Shown here: piece after piece, positions 37,001 through 45,379 of the stretch
Layout of the letters: every line of letters begins with the position of its first letter
Numbering within the stretch: position 1 is the stretch's first letter
From: Paenibacillus sp. J2TS4
GTDB lineage: Bacteria; Bacillota; Bacilli; Paenibacillales; NBRC-103111
Assembly (NCBI RefSeq): GCF_018403245.1
Contig: NZ_BOSH01000003.1
Coordinates: forward strand, 186,001 to 250,000
Length of the DNA stretch: 64,000 nt
Direction: 5' to 3'
Notes under the pieces: model-generated
What the model saw: only the letters and a program-made list of their open reading frames with translations
Told to the model about the DNA's origin: nothing
The model's database searches: none
Translations under genes and position numbers: made by a program

Positions 37001-37869
37001 GCATTGGCTTCCCAACGTCCTAATATTCCGCAGGGCAGCCGCAGCCCGGATGCGGTAATGGGCAGTCCGATTTCGCCGGAGGCGATCCTTCCGCCGTATT
37101 TTCTCTCAAGAGAGAGCGTTAAAATATTCGTCAGAACGGTGGCCGATATTCCTGTCGTATAAGAGTTGATCAGGAAAAAAAGAGGATGCTCGGACAAGAT
37201 TTCGGTACACGATTGTACGAACGGATACAGATTGGTTTCCAGCTTCCACATTTCGCCGTTCGGCCCTCGCCCGTAGGAAGGAGGGTCCATGATGATGGCA
37301 TCGTAGCGGTGACCGCGTCGCTGCTCACGCTGGACGAACTTGAAGACATCATCCGTTATGTATCGAATCGGACGGTCAGCCAAGCCGGATAGAGCGGCAT
37401 TTTCCTTGGCCCATTGAACCATCCCTTTGGCAGCATCGACATGGACGACATCGGCGCCTGCTGAAGAACAGGCCACGGTGGCCCCGCCGGTATAGGCAAA
37501 CAGATTTAGCACCTTGATCGGCCGACCGGCCTGGCGAATCTTATCCATCATCCAATCCCAGTTCACCGCTTGTTCTGGAAATAAGCCGGTATGTTTAAAT
37601 CCTGTTGGCTTAATATGAAATTTCAAATGCTCGTACGAAAGGGTCCAACGCTCGGGCAGCTTGACTCGTTCCTTCCATTGGCCGCCTCCGCTGGAGCTGC
37701 GGAAATAGTGGGCGCTCGCCTCGTTCCACAGCCCGCTGTTTCGTTCTTCCGCCGGCCATATAATTTGCGGATCCGGACGTCTGAGCACATACCCTCCCCA
37801 GCGCTCCAGCTTTTCCCCGTCTCCGGTGTCCATTAGTTCGAATTCTTTCCAACGATCTGCAATGTACAT
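36997..37869 (-). CDS. Class I SAM-dependent methyltransferase, RlmI/RlmK-like
   Basis: Probable 23S rRNA methyltransferase. The N-terminal ~90 residues contain the family block YVLRRPDPQIIWP; the SAM-binding domain begins with NLFAYTGGATVACSSAGA (motif I) and HVDAAKGMV (motif II), and DPPSYGRGP is the catalytic/base-binding motif IV. ATG 37869 follows GTGAGG at normal distance; a GTG at 37884 is possible. 290 residues, shorter than RlmI because no PUA domain is present. Coupled by ATGA to the pseudouridine synthase. Site of modification unknown. Confidence 0.88.
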   Translation of the reverse strand: MYIADRWKEFELMDTGDGEKLERWGGYVLRRPDPQIIWPAEERNSGLWNEASAHYFRSSSGGGQWKERVKLPERWTLSYEHLKFHIKPTGFKHTGLFPEQAVNWDWMMDKIRQAGRPIKVLNLFAYTGGATVACSSAGADVVHVDAAKGMVQWAKENAALSGLADRPIRYITDDVFKFVQREQRRGHRYDAIIMDPPSYGRGPNGEMWKLETNLYPFVQSCTEILSEHPLFFLINSYTTGISATVLTNILTLSLERKYGGRIASGEIGLPITASGLRLPCGILGRWEANA

Positions 37870-38170
37870 GCAACTAATCCTCACTTTAACTGTATTGAAT
37901 CGATAACTTCAATCCCTAATCAATTTCCTAAATCCAATTACTGAATCCGATCCTTAAATTCCAAACACTAAAATTTGAAATTCGGTTAAAATCCAGCAAA
38001 TTCTTTTCTATTCTACAACACAAAGGATTGGTTTAGCCAGCAGAACCCGCTTGTGCATCATGTATACGGATTAGGGTCACACCGCGCGAGACTCTCAGCG
38101 CGCGGTGTTTGGCGCCGCATGACGGTGGTCAACCCCATGCGCTAAATCGATGGGAAATGTGAGCAAATCT
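37870..38170. other. Intergenic stretch with a GC-rich hairpin
   Basis: CACCGCGC (38080-38087) pairs exactly with GCGCGGTG (38100-38107). It stands about 60 bp beyond the stop of the minus-strand spore gene and could end its transcript, but no T-run follows on either strand. The AT-rich part 37890-38030 shows nothing recognised. Confidence 0.4.
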
Positions 38171-39652
38171 TTACTTAAGGGTGGGATCCTCGGGATGCAG
38201 AATTTTGGGCCGCTTCTTTTTGGCCGGGACGGGCGAACGAACGATGACGTCCAATAAGGCTCGTCCGTTGAATGGAAGCAAGGGCCATAGATATGGGGTC
38301 TGGAGTGACTTTGTAAAAAGCAAGAGAAGGAACCAGACAAAGCAGCCGATCAGGAAGCCAGGCCAGTGAAGGCATCCGGCCAGGATCAGCAGAGAGATTC
38401 GGACTATTCGCAAGGCAAGACCAAATTCGTAGCTGGGCGTGGCAAAGGTACCGATAGCGGAGAGGGCCAGAAACAGGATGACATGGTTCGTCAACAATCC
38501 TACGTTAACAGCCACCTCGCCGATCATGAGCGCGGCAACTAACCCTAGTGCTGTGGCCAGAGCTGAGGGAGTGTGGATGGCGGCCATCCGAAGAGCGTCG
38601 ATCCCGACTTCCGCCAAAATTGCCTGTATCAATAGAGGGATGGAGCCCTTTTCTTCCGGGGCAATAAAAGCGAGCCAGCGGGGAACGGAGGACGGATTCT
38701 GAGCGATTAACAGCCACAGCGGGAGCAAAACAGTGGAAGCGAGCATAGATAAGAAGCGGACCCAGCGGAGGTAGGCACCGATTGCCGGCTTCTGGCGGTA
38801 TTCTTCAGCATGCTGAACATGGTGAAACAAGGTGGTCGGCGCAATCATGACGCTAGGAGAAGTATCGGTATAAATAAGGACGTGGCCCTCCAGCAGATGA
38901 ATGGCGGCAACATCCGGTCTTTCTGTATATCGGACCAGAGGGAACGGATTCCAGTTTTTGCGGAACAAAAACTCTTCAATCGTTTTGTCGGCCATCGGCA
39001 GACCGTCAATCTGGATACGCTGCAGTCGATTCCTTATTTCGTTGACCAGGTCCTCGTCCGCAACGTCCTCCAAGTAGCTGATCGCAATATCGGTCTTGGA
39101 ACGAGCGCCAACTTGCATATATTCCATTCGAAGAGAAGGGTCGCGCAATCTTCTTCGGGTCAGGGCAGTGTTGAAAACGAGCGTCTCCGTAAAACCGTCT
39201 CTGGCTCCCCGCACAACCCGTTCGATATCCGGCTCTTCCGGGGATCGAACCGGGTAAGTTCTCGCATCGATGACGAGCGCCTCATCACAATTCTCGACAA
39301 CCAATGCGAGAGGTCCGGATAGAACAGAGGTGATCAGTGTATCCATATCGCGCACCTTGTCCACTTCGAGATACCCGATATGGGTGTGCAGCAATTGGGA
39401 GACGGTGTCTGTAGTCAATTCCCCTGGCTGCAGCTTGGCTAAATGAGTGGTGATAATATTCATGACATCGTCCTTGGCGAGGCCATCTACAAAGAATAAC
39501 CCGAATCGGACACCGCCATAAACCAGCTCCCGATGAATCACGTCGAAGCTTTGATCCACTCCTAAAGCGTCCTTGAGAAAAGCTACATTATTGTCGAGAT
39601 TCCTGGTCAGCCGCTGCTGCTGCTGGCTGATTCTGCTATCCGGATTGCGCAT
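38171..39652 (-). CDS. spoVAF: GerA-family spore protein, SpoVAF-like
   Basis: Spore inner-membrane protein related to the A subunits of germinant receptors. The N-terminal ~285 residues are soluble (YLEDVADEDLVNEIRNRLQRI is typical), followed by about five membrane helices (residues ~290-460) and a basic tail VPAKKKRPKI. The stretch DTSPSVMIAPTTLFHHVQHAEEY and the ending resemble SpoVAF more than GerAA/GerKA, whose motif is GTP-type; the 493-residue length also matches. ATG 39652 follows GGGAGG. No B or C subunit or other spoVA gene is adjacent. SpoVAF is thought to speed germination with the SpoVA channel. A plain GerA A-subunit remains possible. Confidence 0.75.
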   Translation of the reverse strand: MRNPDSRISQQQQRLTRNLDNNVAFLKDALGVDQSFDVIHRELVYGGVRFGLFFVDGLAKDDVMNIITTHLAKLQPGELTTDTVSQLLHTHIGYLEVDKVRDMDTLITSVLSGPLALVVENCDEALVIDARTYPVRSPEEPDIERVVRGARDGFTETLVFNTALTRRRLRDPSLRMEYMQVGARSKTDIAISYLEDVADEDLVNEIRNRLQRIQIDGLPMADKTIEEFLFRKNWNPFPLVRYTERPDVAAIHLLEGHVLIYTDTSPSVMIAPTTLFHHVQHAEEYRQKPAIGAYLRWVRFLSMLASTVLLPLWLLIAQNPSSVPRWLAFIAPEEKGSIPLLIQAILAEVGIDALRMAAIHTPSALATALGLVAALMIGEVAVNVGLLTNHVILFLALSAIGTFATPSYEFGLALRIVRISLLILAGCLHWPGFLIGCFVWFLLLLFTKSLQTPYLWPLLPFNGRALLDVIVRSPVPAKKKRPKILHPEDPTLK

Positions 39653-39672
39653 CTCTAATCCTCCCACGGATC

Positions 39673-39704
39673 TATAGTAGTCAGTTGCTGCTGAGTACTA
39701 TTCA
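39673..39704 (-). promoter_or_regulatory. Possible forespore (sigma-G type) promoter of the spore gene
   Basis: On the minus strand TGAATA (39704-39699) and CTACTATA (39680-39673) are 18 bp apart, close to the TGMATA / CATACTA pattern of sigma-G promoters. The start codon lies 20 bp downstream, which makes the leader very short. Supports forespore expression but is only a motif match. Confidence 0.35.
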
Positions 39705-39778
39705 TTTATTCCCGTAGGGGAAAGACTTCAAACCAATCCGGCCAAGAACCCCGAGAACCTCGTAAACCGAAGCCTCTA

Positions 39779-40540
39779 TTATTGACTCACCGCGCATACG
39801 GCAATTCCCGCTGATACCAGGGCATCCCGGATGAGGCGCGAGGCGGCCAGTGCCTGCTCTCCATCACCGTGAATACATACGGTGTGCACCTCCAGCTTCA
39901 CTTCCGGGCCCTCCAGCGAGCGGACGGTTCCTTCCATCACCATCCGAACGGCTTGGTCCGCCGCTTGCTGCGGATCGCGGATGAGGGCACCGGGGTGCGC
40001 GCGCGAAGTGAGCGATCCGTCCCGTTGGTACGTTCGGTCGGCAAAAGCTTCGCTGACGGTGGTCAGCCCGAGCTTTTGCCCGGCCCGGATCAGCTCCGAT
40101 CCGGACAGCCCGAACAAAAGCAGGGACGGATCGATCCGCCGCACGGCCTCGGCGATCGCTTCGGCGAGCGGGGCGTTGGACGCCGCCATGTTGTAGAGGG
40201 CGCCGTGCGGCTTCACATGCCGCAACGTCCCGCCTTCGGACCGCACGAATGCATCCAGGGCGCCGATCTGGTAGACCACCAGATCATAAGCCTCCTGCGG
40301 CGTAATAGCCATAGGGCGGCGGCCAAACCCGACCAGATCGGGCAGCCCGGGATGGGCCCCGATCGCAGTCCCGGCTTCCAGCGCCAAGCGAACGGTCCGG
40401 CGCATAGTCGACGGATCGCCTGCGTGAAAGCCGCAGGCGATATTCGCCGATGTTACAAGCTCGAGCAGTGCTTCGTCGTTGCCCATCCGGTAAGCGCCGA
40501 AGCTCTCGCCCAAGTCGCAATTCAAGTCAACACGGTGCAA
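39779..40540 (-). CDS. pxpA: 5-oxoprolinase subunit A (LamB/YcsF family)
   Basis: Component of the ATP-dependent PxpABC enzyme that opens 5-oxoproline (pyroglutamate) to glutamate. Family blocks: [52 protein letters not shown] and the C-terminal [10 protein letters not shown]. 253 residues. The start is TTG 40540 behind GAGAGG; it overlaps pxpC by 19 bp. Last gene of pxpB-pxpC-pxpA. The coding DNA is much more GC-rich than its surroundings. Confidence 0.93.
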   Translation of the reverse strand: MHRVDLNCDLGESFGAYRMGNDEALLELVTSANIACGFHAGDPSTMRRTVRLALEAGTAIGAHPGLPDLVGFGRRPMAITPQEAYDLVVYQIGALDAFVRSEGGTLRHVKPHGALYNMAASNAPLAEAIAEAVRRIDPSLLLFGLSGSELIRAGQKLGLTTVSEAFADRTYQRDGSLTSRAHPGALIRDPQQAADQAVRMVMEGTVRSLEGPEVKLEVHTVCIHGDGEQALAASRLIRDALVSAGIAVCAVSQ

Positions 40541-41565
40541 GAAATCCTCTCTCCTTCCTGTTGTTTGAGACGGATGGCCAGCTTAAGCATCCGCCATTCG
40601 GCTTCCCGCAGCAGCAGCATACTCTCGGCTTGCTCGCGGGAAATTTGCTCGAACGCCAGCATGTCTCCCGGCTTCGCCTGCGCCAGAACCGGCAGATCGA
40701 CCGCAGCGATCTGGGCCAGCATCGGGTAGCCGCCCGTCGTCTGGCGGTCGGCCATCAGCACAATCGGGCGGCCATCGGGAGGAACCTGAACGGTTCCCGC
40801 CGTAACCGGGCCCGATAGCAGGTCCGCTGGCCGGGAGAGCGACAAGGCCGGCCCTTCCAGCCGGCAGCCCATCCGGTCGGAGCGGGAACTGACGAGGAAG
40901 CGGAACGAGCCGAAATCCAGCCGGCTTTGGTGCGTGAACTCGTCATATTCCCGACCGGGTACGAACCGGAGGACGGGGGCCTCCCCGTAAGGCGGCAGCG
41001 AGTCTGGGCCGACGTACCAGTCGGCGGCCGCCCACGACCGCGATCCGCAGCCGGCGGCCAGCCGGCCGGCCAGCTCCCGCGAGAGCGTGCTGGCGGCGCC
41101 GATGGGCAGCGCATCGCCCTGCTGCAGCGGGCGTCCGTGCAGTCCGCCGAGGCCGGCGCGCAAGTACGTGCCGCGGCCTCCGAGCACGCGGGGCACGCTA
41201 ATGCCGCCGGCTACGGCGACGTACGCGCGGCAGCCCGACCGGCAGCGGCCGAAGCGAAGCGTGCTGCCGCCCTTGACGTAGACAGGGCGCCAGGCCGGCA
41301 CCGCTTCGCCGTCGAGGGCGGGCGCGAAGTCTCCTCCGCCGATGGCGATTAGCGCTTCGCTCTCGAAGCGGAGGGCGGGCCCGGTCAACGTCATTTCCAG
41401 CGCGGCCTCCTCTTCATCATTGCCGACAAGGATGTTGGCCAGCCGGAAAGCGTAGGAGTCCATAGCTCCGCCAACGGGGACACCGTATTTTTGCAGGCCT
41501 GTCCTGCCGCCGTCCTGAACGGTGGTGAAGAGACCGGGTTGTTGAACAAGCAGCTTCATGTTCAT
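40522..41565 (-). CDS. pxpC: 5-oxoprolinase subunit C (KipA/biotin-dependent carboxylase-like)
   Basis: Subunit of PxpABC, related to the AHS2 part of urea carboxylase. Blocks: [47 protein letters not shown], the central [25 protein letters not shown] and [22 protein letters not shown] 41565 overlaps the pxpB stop (ATGA) and follows GGGAGG, giving 347 residues. The DNA is strikingly GC-rich: 50 of 60 bases at 41041-41100 are G or C. Confidence 0.93.
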   Translation of the reverse strand: MNMKLLVQQPGLFTTVQDGGRTGLQKYGVPVGGAMDSYAFRLANILVGNDEEEAALEMTLTGPALRFESEALIAIGGGDFAPALDGEAVPAWRPVYVKGGSTLRFGRCRSGCRAYVAVAGGISVPRVLGGRGTYLRAGLGGLHGRPLQQGDALPIGAASTLSRELAGRLAAGCGSRSWAAADWYVGPDSLPPYGEAPVLRFVPGREYDEFTHQSRLDFGSFRFLVSSRSDRMGCRLEGPALSLSRPADLLSGPVTAGTVQVPPDGRPIVLMADRQTTGGYPMLAQIAAVDLPVLAQAKPGDMLAFEQISREQAESMLLLREAEWRMLKLAIRLKQQEGERISCTVLT

Positions 41566-42320
41566 GACGATCGTCCCTCCCAATGTTTATATTCATAGGA
41601 CGAAATCGGTTGAAACCGGACCGTATCTCCTGCCCGAATTAAGGAGGGCGGGTGCTCATGCGGACGAAACAGGGCAAGCGGCGATCGACCGATCAGCCGC
41701 CAGCCCCCGGGAGTGGGCAATGAATAAATTCCTGTCTGCTCGCCGGCGATGCCGACCGAACCAGCCGGGATCTCCAGACGGGGAGTGGATAGACGAGGGG
41801 CTGCTATCCGCTTCGACATCCCTCCCAGATACGGAAAGGCAGGAGTAAAGCCAATCATGTAAACCAAATAATCTCTGCCGGCGTGAATGGCAATGACCTC
41901 TTCGGGAGTCAGGCCGTTGAGAATCGCAACGTATTCCAGGTCTGGACCGTACTCTTCGCCGTAGCATACGGGGATCGTCACAAGCTTGCCATCTCCTTCG
42001 GCAAGGGAGGCGGAGCGATCGGCTGCTTCCCGTACCCATTGACATACTCTTATATATGGAGAGTCTATGGAAGCCTCGAGTAATAGCGATGATTGTTTCT
42101 GAAAAACAAGAGCTGCTGGATCGTAATAGACCGCCAACGAGGTGAAGGCGGGAACGACCTCGATCAGGCCGGGGAAGGGGCGTGTCTCCAGCTCAGCCGC
42201 TAAAGACATAACCGCAAGATGAACATCCCGGTCGATGGAGTCCCCTAATTCAACGACAATGGCCGATTCGCCTAACGGATAAATCCGGGGGAGGGGAGGA
42301 TGGAGCGGATCGGAAGACAT
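41562..42320 (-). CDS. pxpB: 5-oxoprolinase subunit B (KipI/AHS1 family)
   Basis: Subunit of PxpABC; in Bacillus the homologue KipI also inhibits the sporulation kinase KinA. Blocks: GESAIVVELGDSIDRDVHL, FPGLIEVVPAFTSLAVYYDP, IPVCYGEEYGPDLEYVA, YMIGFTPAFPYLGGM and IPAGSVGIAGEQTGIYSLPTPGGWRLIGR. ATG 42320 is at normal distance from AAGGAGG; an ATG two codons upstream is too near. 252 residues, first gene of the operon, ATGA-coupled to pxpC. Confidence 0.93.
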   Translation of the reverse strand: MSSDPLHPPLPRIYPLGESAIVVELGDSIDRDVHLAVMSLAAELETRPFPGLIEVVPAFTSLAVYYDPAALVFQKQSSLLLEASIDSPYIRVCQWVREAADRSASLAEGDGKLVTIPVCYGEEYGPDLEYVAILNGLTPEEVIAIHAGRDYLVYMIGFTPAFPYLGGMSKRIAAPRLSTPRLEIPAGSVGIAGEQTGIYSLPTPGGWRLIGRSPLALFRPHEHPPSLIRAGDTVRFQPISSYEYKHWEGRSS

Positions 42321-42550
42321 ACACATTTCCTCCTTGGGGCTATTATCAGCCCTTTGGTTAATTATCTTAACGATACAACCTAATGGATAGTCCCTGCAAC
42401 CATAAAAGGCTCAGAACCCCATTATGGCCACATATAACGCGGCCGTCATCTTTTATCGCCAATAAATGAAAAGAAAAGCCTCTTCGCTATGAACCTCCCA
42501 TTGGGCGAACGCATAGAATGAACAAATTCAACCCGAACGGAGGTCATGTT

Positions 42551-42868
42551 ATGAACGGGCAGCCAGTTAGTCAACATATGATTTATCAAGTCGACGCAGA
42601 GCGGGTCGAAGCTTTAAAGTCTATCCGTCATAAGGTGCAGCAAGTATGTGGACAATGCATTCATCGGAAAGTGCGCGTGGAAACGATAGACGGACATATT
42701 TACGAGGGGATGATTGTCAATATTAGCAATGGACACCTTTATTTAAGTATTCCTCAGCCTCCCATGCAACGGGCGTTTTTTAATCCGTTTCAGAGCGTGT
42801 ATTATAATAATGTCATTCTCCCCCTTGTGCTTTATGAACTGTTGGTTATTTCTTTGTTATCTACCTAA
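42551..42868 (+). CDS. Small protein of unknown function with an Sm-like strand pattern
   Basis: 105 residues starting at ATG 42551, eight bases after ACGGAGGT; an ATG at 42518 lies upstream of that ribosome site and is less likely. The centre (KVRVETIDGHIYEGMIVNISNGHLYLSI) resembles the strand-turn-strand of Sm-like or small beta-barrel proteins. The C-terminus is hydrophobic (NNVILPLVLYELLVISLL). Cys residues in QVCGQCIHR could bind metal. It is preceded by the divergent pxp operon. Function unknown. Confidence 0.65.
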   Translation: MNGQPVSQHMIYQVDAERVEALKSIRHKVQQVCGQCIHRKVRVETIDGHIYEGMIVNISNGHLYLSIPQPPMQRAFFNPFQSVYYNNVILPLVLYELLVISLLST

Positions 42869-43270
42869 TTAGCTTAAGCCAGCTTAAGCCTTAAAGAGCC
42901 TTCACTATGAAGGCTTTGATTGGACAAGCAACACCGGGCAACCGGATAACCCATTCTCCTATTACAGCTTCTCCTCCGCTGAATATCGAGGCTCATTTTG
43001 AATTTTTGGAACGGAATGTATATACTGATTAGCAGCTATTTGATTTGCTAGGAGTGATGAGGAGATCTACGATCGATAGCGCTATTCTGACGCGCGCAGC
43101 AACTACAAAATAATTGGACAACCCATAGGAATAGAGAATTTGAATGCCAGTCCGGACAGCAAATCTATATGCCATTGGCCAGCTTGATGGAACTAGATGG
43201 TTACTTAACCGTAGAAATTAGTATATGTCGTTACCAACCTAACAAAAAAAGACAACGAGGAGGAGTTCAA
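42869..43270. other. Gene-free stretch with a weak terminator
   Basis: AGCCTTCA (42897-42904) pairs with TGAAGGCT (42908-42915), followed by only TTG: probably the end of the preceding gene. AGCTTAAGCC is directly repeated at 42871 and 42881. The rest to 43270 shows no gene or known motif apart from the AGGAGG site of the next gene. Confidence 0.5.
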
Positions 43271-43573
43271 ATGAGTAAGGGCGGTAAAATAGGATGGACG
43301 ATTGCAGTTATTATTCTATCTCTGATCATCGGTTCCATTGTTTGGTATTTCAATACGGCCAGCGGCCAGCGAGCCATTAAGTCGATGAAGTCCAACAACT
43401 CAGGGGGACTGGAGAGAACGGTCAAGGTGTACAGCAATAACGGAGAACTGATCGAGGAGTACGAAGGCAAGATCGACATACAAGACACCGAGTATGGAAA
43501 TAAGATATTGTTCGATTTGGATGGAAAACGGGTGGTCATCTACAATGCAACCGTAATAACGGAAGAAAAATGA
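43271..43573 (+). CDS. Small membrane-anchored protein, DUF5052-like
   Basis: 100 residues from ATG 43271, which follows GAGGAGGAG. Residues ~8-28 form one membrane helix; the outer part (ERTVKVYSNNGELIEEYEGKI, then NKILFDLDGKRVVIYNATVI) resembles the C-terminal part of DUF5052 proteins and would fold as a small beta domain outside the membrane. A longer frame exists upstream but lacks a ribosome site. It lies 79 bp before the phosphoesterase gene. Function unknown. Confidence 0.7.
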   Translation: MSKGGKIGWTIAVIILSLIIGSIVWYFNTASGQRAIKSMKSNNSGGLERTVKVYSNNGELIEEYEGKIDIQDTEYGNKILFDLDGKRVVIYNATVITEEK

Positions 43574-43652
43574 TAGTACGCAGGCAATCTTAGCCCCTGC
43601 TCATGACTGAAGGCAGGGCTCCATAATCTAAGCAAAGACAATAGGTGAGTGA

Positions 43653-44546
43653 ATGAGTAGATGGAAAAAATGGACATGCGTATTGCTCCTGTTGATCGTA
43701 ATAGGGGCGGCATTTGTATACGCTCAAAATAACTGGTTGCAAGTAACGAAATATACGGTGGCTTCCGCAAAGATTCCGGAAAGCTTTGATCGCTATACGA
43801 TTGTTCAGCTTTCTGATTTGCATAGTCATTCTTTTGGTCAACAGAATCAGAGGTTAATCCGGAAAATTAATAAGATCAAGCCCGATCTGATCGTGACGAC
43901 CGGAGATATGTTGAATTCCGTTAACGATACGGGAGATGTGTCTCTGCAATTACTGGAGCAGCTTACCCCGCATTATCCTGTCTATTATGTTTCGGGGAAT
44001 CATGAGCAAATCGCCAAGATTAAAGCGGCGGAATTGGGTTCCGAGAGTTATAATCGGTTCATGGAACGGATGGAAGAGCTTGGAGTAGTCATTATGGACG
44101 ACGAGAAAGCCGACATAACCATTAATAACGAGAGCATTCATATCTATGGATACATTCTTCCGTTGAGATTTTACAAGGCGAAGGATACGGCTACTTATAT
44201 CGGGGAAAAGCCCTTTAGTCCATCTTACCTCGATGAATCGGCAGGCGAAGCCGACGCTGGAGGCTTTAATATTTTGCTTACTCATAACCCTATGTATTTT
44301 AATGAATATGCTGACTGGGGCGCGGATTTAACGATGGCGGGGCATATGCATGGCGGAATTATCAGAATTCCTTTTGTCGGGGGAGTTTTATCTCCCGAAC
44401 GAGCGTTTTTTCCGGAATACGACGCCGGTCTGTTCACAAGTTCGGATTCGGTCATGATCGTTAACCGGGGATTGGGCAATGAAACCATCAAGTTAAGAAT
44501 ATTTAACCGACCGGAATTGAGCATTATTGAACTTAGAAGCGAATAA
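43653..44546 (+). CDS. Membrane-anchored metallophosphoesterase (YkuE/YkoQ-like)
   Basis: Calcineurin-like phosphoesterase acting outside the membrane. One N-terminal helix (WTCVLLLLIVIGAAFVYA) is followed by the metal-binding blocks LSDLHSHSFG (~55), TTGDM (~88), YVSGNHEQ (~114), the later LLTHNP and GHMHGGIIRIP (~230). 297 residues, as in the YkuE group. ATAGGTGAG precedes the start. Phospholipid or UDP-diacylglucosamine-type substrates are known in the group; the substrate here is open. Confidence 0.88.
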   Translation: MSRWKKWTCVLLLLIVIGAAFVYAQNNWLQVTKYTVASAKIPESFDRYTIVQLSDLHSHSFGQQNQRLIRKINKIKPDLIVTTGDMLNSVNDTGDVSLQLLEQLTPHYPVYYVSGNHEQIAKIKAAELGSESYNRFMERMEELGVVIMDDEKADITINNESIHIYGYILPLRFYKAKDTATYIGEKPFSPSYLDESAGEADAGGFNILLTHNPMYFNEYADWGADLTMAGHMHGGIIRIPFVGGVLSPERAFFPEYDAGLFTSSDSVMIVNRGLGNETIKLRIFNRPELSIIELRSE

Positions 44547-44715
44547 AGGGGCAGCGAGTGGAAAAAGGACGAAGCCAGTGGGAAGGTTGCGTAACGAGTG
44601 GTAAGACGCAGTCTGGCGGAAAGATACGCGAACGAGGGAAAAGGACGCCGGCAGTGGAAATATATTCGGACAACGGAGCATAGTTGCATGGACCGTGGTA
44701 CAGTAAAGGGAGTAA

Positions 44716-44749
44716 GTAAAAAAGCTAATGGATTTAGAACCCATTAGCT
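44716..44749 (-). terminator. Terminator of the MFS-padR operon
   Basis: On the minus strand AGCTAATGG and CCATTAGCT (44749-44741 and 44731-44723) form a 9-bp stem followed by a run of T (44722-44716). The padR stop codon touches the stem. Confidence 0.85.
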
Positions 44750-45332
44750 AGGCTTTTTCCAACTCGTCGACACCCTCCTCCAAGGGTCCCCCGATTTCGG
44801 TCAATCTTCCGGCTTTGGCGTCCTCGTACAGCGCTTTAAGCCAATTTAATTCGGTTACCGCATGGAGATAACCTCCCCACAACATGTGCAGATTAGAGCG
44901 CGAAACAAACGAGGTATGCTCTTCGTACAAATTCCGCATTTTATGGACCATTTGCTCCATATCTTGAATCTGCATAAGGATAATCTCCGTTATTTGGGCC
45001 TGATCGCCATATTGGGCAAAGGAAAGAGCGGCAAATAAAGGGTGCGTTATACGCGGGGACTTCCTCATTTGCTCCAAAAGCATGGTTTGAAACTGCTTTG
45101 TGCCTTCCTCCGTAATTCGGTAAATCGTTTTCTCCGGTCGATTTCCTTCGCTGGTTACCTCCACTTTTTCAATTAGACCGTCCTTCTTTAATTGATCGAT
45201 CGCATAGTAAAGGGAGCCGTACTGAATTTTCATATAGTTATGCATTTCTCTTTCTTTCATTTCCTGCAGCATTTCGTAGGGATGATTGTTCTTCTCCATA
45301 AGTAGTCCGAGGATAGCTAATTTCATAGACAT
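44748..45332 (-). CDS. PadR-family transcriptional regulator
   Basis: Winged-helix repressor of the PadR-s2 type. The N-terminal ~85 residues form the wHTH: KLAILGLLMEKNNHPYEMLQEM, IQYGSLYYAIDQLKKDGLIEKVEV and a wing with EKTIYRITEEG. The C-terminal ~100 residues are helical and form the dimer/ligand part. 194 residues. AGAGGTGTG precedes ATG 45332. It lies 47 bp downstream of the drug exporter on the same strand and should control it; a 14-bp inverted repeat in the operon promoter is the candidate operator. Confidence 0.9.
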   Translation of the reverse strand: MSMKLAILGLLMEKNNHPYEMLQEMKEREMHNYMKIQYGSLYYAIDQLKKDGLIEKVEVTSEGNRPEKTIYRITEEGTKQFQTMLLEQMRKSPRITHPLFAALSFAQYGDQAQITEIILMQIQDMEQMVHKMRNLYEEHTSFVSRSNLHMLWGGYLHAVTELNWLKALYEDAKAGRLTEIGGPLEEGVDELEKA

Positions 45333-45379
45333 ACGGTTTCACACCTCTTGCCATACTTTTACCCCCAGCTAGTTAGAGT

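Noticed and set aside
44547..44715. Degenerate repeats of AGTGG(A)AAAGGACG-like motifs after the phosphoesterase gene
   Set aside because: Too short and irregular to define a unit; no structure or gene seen.
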